In this document: one piece after another, positions 30,001 to 37,686 of the stretch | Position numbering within the stretch: position 1 is the stretch's first letter | Layout: each line of letters begins with the position of its first letter | Notes under the pieces: generated by a model | Told to the model about the DNA's origin: nothing | Seen by the model: only the letters and a program-made list of their open reading frames with translations | Database searches by the model: none | Position numbers and translations under genes: made by a program | Source of the DNA: Rhodobacterales bacterium HKCCE3408 | GTDB taxonomy: Bacteria > Pseudomonadota > Alphaproteobacteria > Rhodobacterales > Rhodobacteraceae | NCBI GenBank assembly: GCA_015689705.1 | Contig: WVSN01000001.1 | Location: forward strand, 372,001 to 436,000 | Length of the DNA: 64,000 nucleotides | Reading direction: 5' to 3'

Positions 30001-33000
30001 CGGTCCTGCCGTCGAACATCCTGTGGCTCTGGAGCTTTGACGACGCAAAGGCCTTCGGCCCGGCCTACCAGTTCGCCCAGGCCCTGCAACTCGCCGATGG
30101 CGGGGCAGGGGCGCACCTGACCTTCGGGGTCTCGCTTGGCGCCGAGGGCGCTGTCGGCCCCGATGATGCCGCGCTTCTGGGCCTCGTCCGCGTCGCGCCG
30201 CGGGAACTGCCCGGGCTGTCCGCCGCGCTGGTCGATGTCGCGCCCGATCCCGCGCTCGCACCCGCATTGCTGGCCGAGGCGCTCGGCCGCGGTCCCGACC
30301 ATGTCGCGCTCCGCGCCGATGGCCGCGCGCTTCCCGAACGCCGGAGCGCCCCTCTGCGGCGGCCGGACGACCTGCCGCGCCGGCTGTCGCGCGGCGGCGT
30401 CTACGTCCTGACCGGTGGCGGTGGCGGCGTCGGGCGCGAAATGGCGCGCTGGCTGATCGACACGGCCGGTGCCCGCGTGGCGCTGATCTCGCGCCACGTG
30501 ACGCCCGAGACAGGCGAAAACCTGATGCGGGTCCCGGCCGACGTCACTGACCGCGCGGCGCTGGAACGGGCACTCGACGCCGTGCGCGCCGAATGGGGCA
30601 CGATCACGGGCGTCATCCACGGGGCCGGCACGATCGACGACCGCCCGCTTTCGGCGAAATCCCTGGCCGAAGCCGAAGCGGTGATGGCGCCCAAGGTAGA
30701 AGGCGCGCGCAATCTCTACGCCCTGCTGCCGCCGGGCAGCATCGACCTTTTTGCCGTGATCTCCTCGACCTCCGTCGTTCTCGGCGGGATCGGGCAGGCG
30801 GACTACGCCGGTGCCAACGCCGCGCTCGAATCCATTGCCGCCGCAAGGCCCGACGGCCTGTCGATCGCCTGGGGCGTCTGGCGCGATGTCGGCATGGCGG
30901 CGCGGGAATACGGCGCGGGCGATGCCCCGGACGCGGCGATGCCCGGCGACCGGACCGAGGAAGACGGCGCGATCCTCTTCGCGACGCGTCTCGACCCCGA
31001 TACCGACTGGCGCCTGACTGGTCATGTCGTCGGTGGCGTCCCGGTCCTTCCGGGCACGGCCTATCTCGAACTGGCCTACGCCGCCGCCCGGAGCATCTGG
31101 CCGGACAGCCCGACCCGCATCTCGGACGTGAGCTTCGAGGTGCCGATGATGTTCGGCGACGGCCTGCCGCGCCGTGTCGTCACCCGGCTTGATCCGGCCG
31201 GCGCGGGCTACGACGTCACGATCCTCAGCCGCGTCGGCCCCGAGGAGCCGGTTGAACATGTCCGCCTGCGCATCGACCGGGTCGAGCGGCCCGACCTTCC
31301 GGACCATCTGAACGTGTGCAACGGGCTGTGGCCTTTGCCCGAGGGCGCGCGCGCCGCGCAGGAAGACCTGATCGCCTTCGGTCCGCGCTGGAACAACGTC
31401 GCAAGCGTCAGCATGGGCACGAGGGCGGCCGAGGGCGAGTTCGCGCTGCCAGAGGAATTCGCGGGCGACCTCGACACGCACCCGCTCCACCCCGCACTTC
31501 TCGACATGGCGTGGTCGGTCGGCCTGCACGCCCTGCCGGCCAGCGACCGCGCCGGACGGGTCTATGTGCCGATGTCGGTCGGGTCGGTGACGCTCGTCCG
31601 GCCGCTGCCCGACCGGGTCAGCGCGCGTGCCCGCCTGATCAATGCCGAGCCGGGACGGCGCGCGATATTCGATCTCGCGCTCGTTGACGCGTCCGGCGAC
31701 CTCGTCGCGCTGATCGAGGATTTCGCCCTCAGCGCGGTGGACGGCGGCACGCTGGTTCCGGCGGTCGAGACGCAGCCGGTCCTGACGCAGCTTCTGGCCA
31801 CGGGCATCCGCCGGTCCGAAGCGCCCGATCTCTTCGCTCGCGTCTTCGACCACCCCGAGCGCGCGCTGATCGTGTCGCCCGTGCCGGTCGATCTTGTTCG
31901 ACTAGCGATGGAGGAGGTGCCGAAGCGGGCTGCCGCGGCCGCACCGGCTGGCTCGGGCGGACCCATCGCCGACCCGCTGGCGGCCCGGCTGGCGGAGCTC
32001 TGGTCGGAATTGCTCGGCGTCGGCCAGATCGGAGAAAGCGACGACTTCTTCGCGCTCGGGGGCCATTCGCTGAATGCCGTGCGTCTCTTCGGCCGCATCA
32101 AGAAGGAATTTGACGTCTCGCTGCCCACGGCGATCCTGTTCGAGGCCCCGACCCTAGCGGGACTGGCCGCGGTCCTGCGGTCTCGTGGCGTCGGCGTGGA
32201 CGAGCCAGCCTCGGAGACGGAGGAGCCCGCGCCGGACGAGGACGAACGCACGCTGCCGATGACCGAGGGCCAGCGCGAGATAGCCGCGGCCATCCTGACC
32301 GATCCCGCCGCGATCCGGGCCTATAACCTGTCCTTCAGCGTCGATCTCGATGGCAGCGTCGATCAGGACGCCATGACGGCCGCGCTGCGCGATGTGGTGT
32401 CGCGCCATGCTGTCCTCCGGGCCCGCGTCGATCTTGAGAAGCTGGAGCTGCACATCCTCGCGGACCCCGACTTCGATTTTCTCAATGTCGATCTTTCCGG
32501 GATGCCGGCCGAGGACGCCGCGCGCAGGCGGGACGAGATCCATGCCGAGCAGGCCGGGCGTGCCTTTGATCTGAAGGACGGCCCGGTATTCCGTGCGATC
32601 CTGTTCCAGCTTCCGCAGAACCGGGCCGAACTGGTCATCCAGTACCATCACCTGATCTGCGACGGCTGGTCGACGGGTGTCGTCATCCAGGACATCGCCA
32701 CCGCCTACCGTGCCCGCCGCGACGGCCGCGCGCCGCGCTGGACCGAGATCCAGCGCCTCGACGACCTGCTCGAAGCCGAGGCCGCCTGGGCCGGAAGCAC
32801 CGGCGCGGCGGAGCACCGCGACTACTGGCTCGACAGCTTCCGCTCGGGCGTTCCCGCCATGGACCTGCCGCTCGACCGGCCGCGCCCGGCGCGGCGGACG
32901 AGCGCGGCGGCACAGCATCTCTGGCGGCTTGACCCCGCGCTGGAGAAGCGGCTGAGGCGGCGGGCCGCGCAAATGGGCCTGAGTGTGGGCCAGCTCGTCT

Positions 33001-36000
33001 TCGGGGCCTACAACCTGCTTCTGTCGCGCATCGTCGGCTCCGAGGAGACGGTGATCGGCCTACCTTCGGCGGGACAACTCACCCACGGCTTCGACTCCGT
33101 GGTCGCACACAGCGTGAACTTCCTCTGCCCGCAGTTTCGGTCAGCCGCCAGCACCTCGATCGAGACCTATTTCGCCGATGTTCGCGCCCGGCTCGGTCAG
33201 GCGATCGACCATCAGGGGTATTCCTACGCCGAGCTTGTCCGCGACCTGAACCTGCCGCGGGACCCGTCTCGCGTCGCCGTCGTTCCCGTGGTTATCAACA
33301 TCGACAACCTTGCCGGGCTGGCACCGGATTTCGGCGCCCCGGCGACCGTCCGGATCAACTCCGCCGGGCACGAAGCGTTCGAGATATTCTTCAACATCTT
33401 CGATGCCGAGGGCCGGGTCGAACTGGCCTGGAACTACCTGACCGGTCTTTTCGGTCCGCAGAGCATCGCGCTTCAGGTCGGGAACATGGAGCGGCTGCTG
33501 CGCGAGATCTGCGATCTGCCGGGCACCGCCGCCCTGGGCGAGCTGCTGCGCGGCGACACCGACCGGCCGGCCAGCGGCACGTTCGACGACCCGGGCGCGG
33601 CCGGTCCCCAGACCATCACTGAGATCTTCGCCCGCGTGGCGAAGGAATTCGCCGACCGCCCGGCCGTCAGCTTCGGCGGTGAGACGATCGACTATGCGAC
33701 CCTGGATGCCCGGTCCGATGCGCTGGCCGCCCGTCTCGCCGCGCTCGGCGTCGGCGCCGAGGATATTGTCGGCATCACGTCCGAACGGCGCACCGAACTG
33801 GTCGTCGCCGTCCTCGGGGTGCTCAAGGCCGGCGCGGGATACGTGCCGTTCGACCTCGCCCTGCCCGAAGACCGGCTGCGCTTCATTGCGCAGGATACGG
33901 GCATCCGCGTCCTCCTCGGCGACCTGCCGGCGCTGCGCGACATGGACGGCCTGACGATCATCCCGGCCGAGGATTTTCCGACCGCGCCCGCCGAACCGCC
34001 GACACCCGAGATCACCGGCGAGAGCATCCTCTACGTGATGTATACCTCCGGCACGACCGGGCGGCCCAAGGGCGTTGTCCTGCCGCATCGGTCGATCGTG
34101 CGGATGCTGGTCGATACCGACTGGATCGAGATGGGGCCGGACACCGTCACGCTGCACTCATCCTCGTTTGCCTTCGACGCGTCTATGTTCGACCTGTTCT
34201 GCGCGCTTCTCTATGGCGGCAAGGTCGTCATCCCGCCGCGCGGTGTGCTGTCGATCGCCGAGCTCGCCAAGGCGATCGAGGGGCAGGGCGTCAACATGCT
34301 GTGGCTGACGGCGGGCCTGTTCCATGCGGTCGCCGACCTCCGGCCCGAGGCGTTCAGGGGTGTCCGGCAATTGCTCGTCGGCGGCGACGTCGTCTCGCCA
34401 GGCCACGTCCAGAAGGTGCAGGCGATCTGCCCGGGCCTTGCCGTCATCAATGGCTATGGCCCGACGGAAACGCATGTCTGCAACGGCCACACGATCACGC
34501 CCGAGGATCTCGCCTCGGGAATGACGCTGCCCATCGGACGCGCCATTCCGGGCACCCAGAGTTTCGTCATCGACGCGGCCGGGATGCCGGTGCCGGCGGG
34601 GATACCGGGCGAACTGGCCGTGTCGGGCCGGGCCCTTGCGCACGGCTACTGGAACCGTCCCGAACTGACCGACGAGAAGTTCTTCCAGGCCGCCTGGGAC
34701 CCGGGGCTCAGGCTCTACCGGACCGGCGACCTCGTGATGGATCCCGGCAACGGCGTGCTGCGCTTCTTCGGCCGGATCGACACGCAGGTGAAGATCCGCG
34801 GCTTCCGGGTCGAGCTTGCCGAGATCGAGGCGGTGCTGGAGATGCATCCGGCCGTCAAACAGGCCACTGCGACCGCAATCGTGCCCGAGGGCCAGTCGGA
34901 AAAGGTGCTCGCCGCCTATGCCGTGGCTGAGGACGGGAAACGGCTCGACACCGCGGAGCTGCGCAATTTCGTCCGCGACCGGTTGCCGGATTTCGCCCGC
35001 CCGACCTTCTACACGGTGCTGCCGTCGCTGCCGCTGAACGCGAACGGCAAGGTCGACCGCCGGCAGCTGCCCGCACCGGTCGTCGGGGACGCGGCCGGCC
35101 GCGCGGCTGAAACACCGGTGGAGAAACGGCTCGCCCGGATCTGGTCGGACATCCTCGGCATCGCCGAGCCCGGGGCGGATCAGAGCTTCTTCTCGCTCGG
35201 CGGCCATTCCCTCATGGCGGTCCGCCTGTTCGACCGGATTCGTGCCGAGTTCGGCCAGGACCTTCCGATTTCCACGCTGTTCGCCAACCAGACCATCGGC
35301 GACCTCGCCGCACTTCTGGAAACCTCCGCGCCAGCCGCGGAAACGCCCGATGCGCCGGTCTCGCTCGAAGACGCGCCCTGGGATACGACGACGGTGATCC
35401 ACGACGGCCCGAAGCGCGGCTCGGCCGGAACGATCTTCATCGTCGGCGGCGTCGGCGGCAACGTGAACAACCTCTACGATCTGGGCCGCCATCTGGGCCT
35501 GTCGCATCGCATGGTCGGCTTCCAGACCCGCGGTGTCATGGGACACCGGCCGCACGCCTCGATCGAGGACATGGCGGCCGAGAACATTCACTACATGCGC
35601 CAGCATCAGCCGCACGGGCCCTATCTGATCGCCGGTTACTCCGGCGGCGCCCTGACCGCGCACGAGATCGTCCGTCAGCTCGAGGCGGCTGGAGAGACGG
35701 TCTCCGCACTGCTCATCCTCGACACCTTTGCCCCGGGCTTCGCACAGGACTTCCGGCCGAAGGTGCGGATCGGCCCGGTGCAGCGCGTGATGCACGAGGT
35801 GATCCTGCTTCGCCAGGAAGGCGCCATGCATTTCGTCGAGCGCCTGAAGGCGAAGGTTCGGTCGCGTCTCGTCAACGGCCCGTTCAGCTTCACGGTCAGG
35901 TTCATGAGCCTGTCGATGCAGCGCTATGAACGGATGCGTGCGGAATGGCGCATCGCCGCACTCGGATACGAAGGCGGTCCGATCCGGGCGCCGGTGATCC

Positions 36001-36248
36001 TGTTCAAGGCCCGCCCGGCCACCCCGGTCGAGAAGGTCGCGTTCGACTCCGACCCGACGCTTGGCTGGTCGGCGCTGGTCGCTCCGGGGCATTTCCGGTC
36101 CGTCCCGATCGGCGGGCACCACCTGTCGATGCTCGACGCCGAACATGCCGAAACGCTCGCGCGGCTGATCCTCGAGGAGATCGACGCGCTAGTCGGTGAC
36201 GGCCTCGACGAATTCGACGATGGCTTCGGTCGCGCCCGCGCGAAATAG
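27042..36248 (+). CDS. Hybrid PKS/NRPS megasynthase 3: KS-AT-KR-DH-PCP-C-A-PCP-TE
   Basis: This 3068-residue enzyme has nine domains. KS covers about 5-430 (Cys180, EAHGTGTP, KTNIGHLD). AT has Ser625 in AHSVGE. KR spans about 1115-1290 with TGGGGGVG at 1124, Tyr1255 and Asn1259. DH spans about 1320-1560 with His1328 (HVVGGVPVLPG) and Asp1488 (HPALLD). A carrier with the PCP-like core LGGHS has Ser1676. C has HHLICDG at 1869. A has TSGTTGRPKG near 2335, the PCP has Ser2723, and the TE has Ser2867 (GYSGG) and GHH near 3026. KR precedes DH, the reverse of the usual order. There is no loading domain, so its KS must accept a chain from another protein, most simply megasynthase 2, which ends 42 bp upstream. 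ATG 27042 starts just before the KS; TTG 27006 is an alternative. Its 3' end overlaps an opposing gene by 60 bp. Confidence 0.92.
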   Translation: MTDSPDNRIAIVGRAGRFSGVRNVGEYWRMLSEGRTAAVRLSTADLLAAGESRRALADPAYVPVAHPLPDMPCFDAGFWGFSPREAQILDPQHRHFLECAWEALEDAGRMPEDFDGRIGVFGGSGMQAYLPFNLLSNPDLVDEIGLFLLRHTGNDKDFLTTRLSYLLNLTGPSVAVQTACSTSLVAVHMAVNALLNMECEMALAGGVTIEVPHNRGYRFAEGEILSPDGLCRAFDDGSQGTVFGSGVGIVVLRRYEDAVADGDDIKAVILASAVNNDGAGKASYLAPSVDGQAEAAAEAVALAGVDPASITYIEAHGTGTPIGDPIELSALTQVYGEAAPGTIGIGSVKTNIGHLDTAAGTASLIKVIEAMRHKRLPANLNFRKPNQRFDWDASPFAVVAEGRDWISDGPRRAAVNSLGVGGTNAHVVVEEAPAVAATPEDGAWRLFPFSAASTAALEGVGAQWQDFLADPEAPAPADIAATLRHGRRIFPERMAVAARTREELSAALMARKSDAKRQGKATETPPRVVFLFPGGGAQYPGAGAEMMDDEPVFAKAVEACFAALPADAPADLREMMFGRDFDDAEAREKLNRSGYAIPALFILEYAYAQLWSSWGVTPDAIFAHSVGEYAGAVVAGAMTLPDALRIVTLRGQVMDAAPAGAMTTVPMCAEKAQSYLGDALDIAAINSDKTTVVSGQRAEIEALEARLADEGFEARRIHIDVAAHSRQLDGQLDRFRAGFEGIRFAAPAIPMVSSLRGGWAEGDDFASADYWVRHLRHTVRFTDAIAAALAEPDTVVIEVGPGQTLGPLVEAAELPNPPRAILPSAPRPRDEAEEMAVALASAGGLWAQGWPLDFDRLPGAGIGRRVSCPTYAFEKQRHWIEPGRGAQAAEEADTPLLLTRTPDMSDWIEALGWKDADPLPQPKLAGTDWLVFAGDDPMSEAVLRRLADGDARATVVRAGPSFAAGIGEFTLRPEAVEDHEALLEALPVLPSNILWLWSFDDAKAFGPAYQFAQALQLADGGAGAHLTFGVSLGAEGAVGPDDAALLGLVRVAPRELPGLSAALVDVAPDPALAPALLAEALGRGPDHVALRADGRALPERRSAPLRRPDDLPRRLSRGGVYVLTGGGGGVGREMARWLIDTAGARVALISRHVTPETGENLMRVPADVTDRAALERALDAVRAEWGTITGVIHGAGTIDDRPLSAKSLAEAEAVMAPKVEGARNLYALLPPGSIDLFAVISSTSVVLGGIGQADYAGANAALESIAAARPDGLSIAWGVWRDVGMAAREYGAGDAPDAAMPGDRTEEDGAILFATRLDPDTDWRLTGHVVGGVPVLPGTAYLELAYAAARSIWPDSPTRISDVSFEVPMMFGDGLPRRVVTRLDPAGAGYDVTILSRVGPEEPVEHVRLRIDRVERPDLPDHLNVCNGLWPLPEGARAAQEDLIAFGPRWNNVASVSMGTRAAEGEFALPEEFAGDLDTHPLHPALLDMAWSVGLHALPASDRAGRVYVPMSVGSVTLVRPLPDRVSARARLINAEPGRRAIFDLALVDASGDLVALIEDFALSAVDGGTLVPAVETQPVLTQLLATGIRRSEAPDLFARVFDHPERALIVSPVPVDLVRLAMEEVPKRAAAAAPAGSGGPIADPLAARLAELWSELLGVGQIGESDDFFALGGHSLNAVRLFGRIKKEFDVSLPTAILFEAPTLAGLAAVLRSRGVGVDEPASETEEPAPDEDERTLPMTEGQREIAAAILTDPAAIRAYNLSFSVDLDGSVDQDAMTAALRDVVSRHAVLRARVDLEKLELHILADPDFDFLNVDLSGMPAEDAARRRDEIHAEQAGRAFDLKDGPVFRAILFQLPQNRAELVIQYHHLICDGWSTGVVIQDIATAYRARRDGRAPRWTEIQRLDDLLEAEAAWAGSTGAAEHRDYWLDSFRSGVPAMDLPLDRPRPARRTSAAAQHLWRLDPALEKRLRRRAAQMGLSVGQLVFGAYNLLLSRIVGSEETVIGLPSAGQLTHGFDSVVAHSVNFLCPQFRSAASTSIETYFADVRARLGQAIDHQGYSYAELVRDLNLPRDPSRVAVVPVVINIDNLAGLAPDFGAPATVRINSAGHEAFEIFFNIFDAEGRVELAWNYLTGLFGPQSIALQVGNMERLLREICDLPGTAALGELLRGDTDRPASGTFDDPGAAGPQTITEIFARVAKEFADRPAVSFGGETIDYATLDARSDALAARLAALGVGAEDIVGITSERRTELVVAVLGVLKAGAGYVPFDLALPEDRLRFIAQDTGIRVLLGDLPALRDMDGLTIIPAEDFPTAPAEPPTPEITGESILYVMYTSGTTGRPKGVVLPHRSIVRMLVDTDWIEMGPDTVTLHSSSFAFDASMFDLFCALLYGGKVVIPPRGVLSIAELAKAIEGQGVNMLWLTAGLFHAVADLRPEAFRGVRQLLVGGDVVSPGHVQKVQAICPGLAVINGYGPTETHVCNGHTITPEDLASGMTLPIGRAIPGTQSFVIDAAGMPVPAGIPGELAVSGRALAHGYWNRPELTDEKFFQAAWDPGLRLYRTGDLVMDPGNGVLRFFGRIDTQVKIRGFRVELAEIEAVLEMHPAVKQATATAIVPEGQSEKVLAAYAVAEDGKRLDTAELRNFVRDRLPDFARPTFYTVLPSLPLNANGKVDRRQLPAPVVGDAAGRAAETPVEKRLARIWSDILGIAEPGADQSFFSLGGHSLMAVRLFDRIRAEFGQDLPISTLFANQTIGDLAALLETSAPAAETPDAPVSLEDAPWDTTTVIHDGPKRGSAGTIFIVGGVGGNVNNLYDLGRHLGLSHRMVGFQTRGVMGHRPHASIEDMAAENIHYMRQHQPHGPYLIAGYSGGALTAHEIVRQLEAAGETVSALLILDTFAPGFAQDFRPKVRIGPVQRVMHEVILLRQEGAMHFVERLKAKVRSRLVNGPFSFTVRFMSLSMQRYERMRAEWRIAALGYEGGPIRAPVILFKARPATPVEKVAFDSDPTLGWSALVAPGHFRSVPIGGHHLSMLDAEHAETLARLILEEIDALVGDGLDEFDDGFGRARAK

Positions 36249-37004
36249 ATCGCCGTGGCCGGCCGGCAGTTCGACGAAGGCGTGGGGGTTCGGCGCCTCG
36301 GCATAAAGCTCTCGCGCATCCTCGATCGGGACCACGTCGTCGTCCGTTCCATGAATGACGAGGAGGGGGGAATGGAGGGGGCGGACGTGGTCGACGACGT
36401 CGTAGCGCTCGGCCCACATCAGATTGCACATTGGCAACCCGCGGGCGCGTTTGGTGTAGAAGCGGCAGGTGCGGTACGGCGTGGCCAACAGGATCACGCC
36501 GGCGAAATCCCGGCTGGCCGCAAGCCGGCTGCCGACGCCGCCGCCGAGACTGTAGCCGTAGAGCACCCGCTGCGAGACGGGCACGGGGCGGGACAGGATC
36601 GTGTCGAGCTGGTCGTAGAGCGCCGCGGCATCCGCCGCGAAGGCCATCTCGGCCGGGCGGCCCGGTAGTCCGCCGGCGCCCCGGTACTGCATCATCACGA
36701 CGCCGTAGCCCCGGTCGATCAGCCCGCGCAACTGGGGCAGGGTCCGTCCGACCGAACTGGAATTTCCGTGGAAGGCGAGCAAGACAGGCTGCCCTTCGGC
36801 GGGATCCACCACCCAGGCGCGCCCCGTCGTTCCGTCCCCGGCGGCGTAGTCGACGATCCGAAGCCCGTCGATGCCGACCGATGCCGCGGTCTCTGTCCCC
36901 TCGGGGAAGCGGTAGACGGCGTATCTCTGGAAGGCCCAGACGCCGCCGAACAGGCTGAGCGCGGCCAGTGCCAGCACCGCGAGGGAGAGGGTCAGCCAGC
37001 TCAC
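36189..37004 (-). CDS. Membrane-anchored alpha/beta hydrolase (BEM46-like)
   Basis: The 271-residue protein has an N-terminal membrane helix (about 3-25) and an alpha/beta hydrolase fold with the oxyanion motif FHGN at 79-82, nucleophile Ser152 in GYSLGGG, a late Asp (IHGTDDDVVP) and His (GHGD). It resembles the BEM46/YfhR family of serine hydrolases, whose substrates are largely unknown. It converges on megasynthase 3, and their last 60 bp overlap. It is not an obvious type II thioesterase because it is membrane-anchored and lacks that family's pattern. Confidence 0.8.
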   Translation of the reverse strand: MSWLTLSLAVLALAALSLFGGVWAFQRYAVYRFPEGTETAASVGIDGLRIVDYAAGDGTTGRAWVVDPAEGQPVLLAFHGNSSSVGRTLPQLRGLIDRGYGVVMMQYRGAGGLPGRPAEMAFAADAAALYDQLDTILSRPVPVSQRVLYGYSLGGGVGSRLAASRDFAGVILLATPYRTCRFYTKRARGLPMCNLMWAERYDVVDHVRPLHSPLLVIHGTDDDVVPIEDARELYAEAPNPHAFVELPAGHGDLFRAGATEAIVEFVEAVTD

Positions 37005-37055
37005 CTGGTCAGCCGCATGTCCGGATCGCGCCGGGTTACCCCGGCCGCGCCGGCG

Positions 37056-37346
37056 TCAGCCCTTGTATCGCTTCTGCGCGTCCTCGAAGGATTTCTGCAT
37101 CGCCTTCCAGGCGTTCTGGAACCCCGACTGCATGTCCTTCCAGGCCTCGGTATTGGCCTTGGAGATGGATTCGAGCTGCTTCTCGGCTTCCTTGCGCTGC
37201 GCTTCCATCTGGTCGATCTGCTGCTTCCACTGCTCCTGGCCCTTGGCCTGGGCCTCGGCCATCTGCGCCTGCATCTTCTTGATCTCGGCATTCCAGTGGT
37301 CGAGCTGTTCCTTCGCCTGCTGGACGAATTCATCCTGTGTGGTCAC
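37056..37346 (-). CDS. Small coiled-coil protein of unknown function
   Basis: The 96-residue protein is almost wholly charged and helical, with heptad-like repeats rich in Gln, Lys, Glu and Ala and no signal peptide or membrane helix. It contains aromatic residues in the C-terminal third (AWKDMQSGFQNAWKAMQKSF). I do not recognise a function; a phasin-like or scaffolding role is possible. It lies 51 bp upstream of the hydrolase on the same strand and may be in one unit with it. Confidence 0.7.
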   Translation of the reverse strand: MTTQDEFVQQAKEQLDHWNAEIKKMQAQMAEAQAKGQEQWKQQIDQMEAQRKEAEKQLESISKANTEAWKDMQSGFQNAWKAMQKSFEDAQKRYKG

Positions 37347-37686
37347 GGGGCTGTCTCCATTGCTTCGAACGGCGGCAGCGTAACACGGGGCGCATGGCCC
37401 GAGACAAGGATAAACCCGTCCAGCGGTGTCTCAGGCCAGCGTCCAGACGAGAAGCCCGAGGGCGAGGCCGGCGGCGAAACCGGAATGGATGAGCAGGATC
37501 GGAGCAGACATGGCGTTTCCCGGCGCTTGCGTGACTGTCACCGGTGGGACGGCCCGCGCCGCGACCCGGTTCAAATTCCTTGGCCCGTGGCGGGGAGAGC
37601 GATCTTTGTGTCGCATTTCCTGAAGTGGCCGGCCCGCGTGGCCGATATGACGGGGCCACAGCGCCAGGGAGAGGAAGGGACAGACC
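37347..37686. other. 340-bp intergenic region before fhs
   Basis: The region separates the divergent coiled-coil gene and fhs and should hold both promoters. Its only open frame of note is the 26-codon hydrophobic one listed separately. A GGGAGAGGAAGGGA stretch at the right end is the fhs ribosome binding site. Confidence 0.5.
37431..37511 (-). CDS. Possible 26-residue hydrophobic microprotein
   Basis: The frame from ATG at 37511 encodes a peptide that is nearly one membrane helix (residues 4-25, rich in Leu, Ala and Gly). GGGA lies 9 bp before the ATG. It could be a single-helix membrane microprotein, but a frame of this size can arise by chance; the support is only its composition and the ribosome binding site. 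Confidence 0.3.
   Translation of the reverse strand: MSAPILLIHSGFAAGLALGLLVWTLA

Noticed and set aside
9530-36248. Cluster called a siderophore system
   Set aside because: The formyl and hydroxyl chemistry could suit metal binding, but no TonB-dependent receptor, periplasmic binding protein, ABC importer or Fur box was seen in the window, so the claim is not supported.
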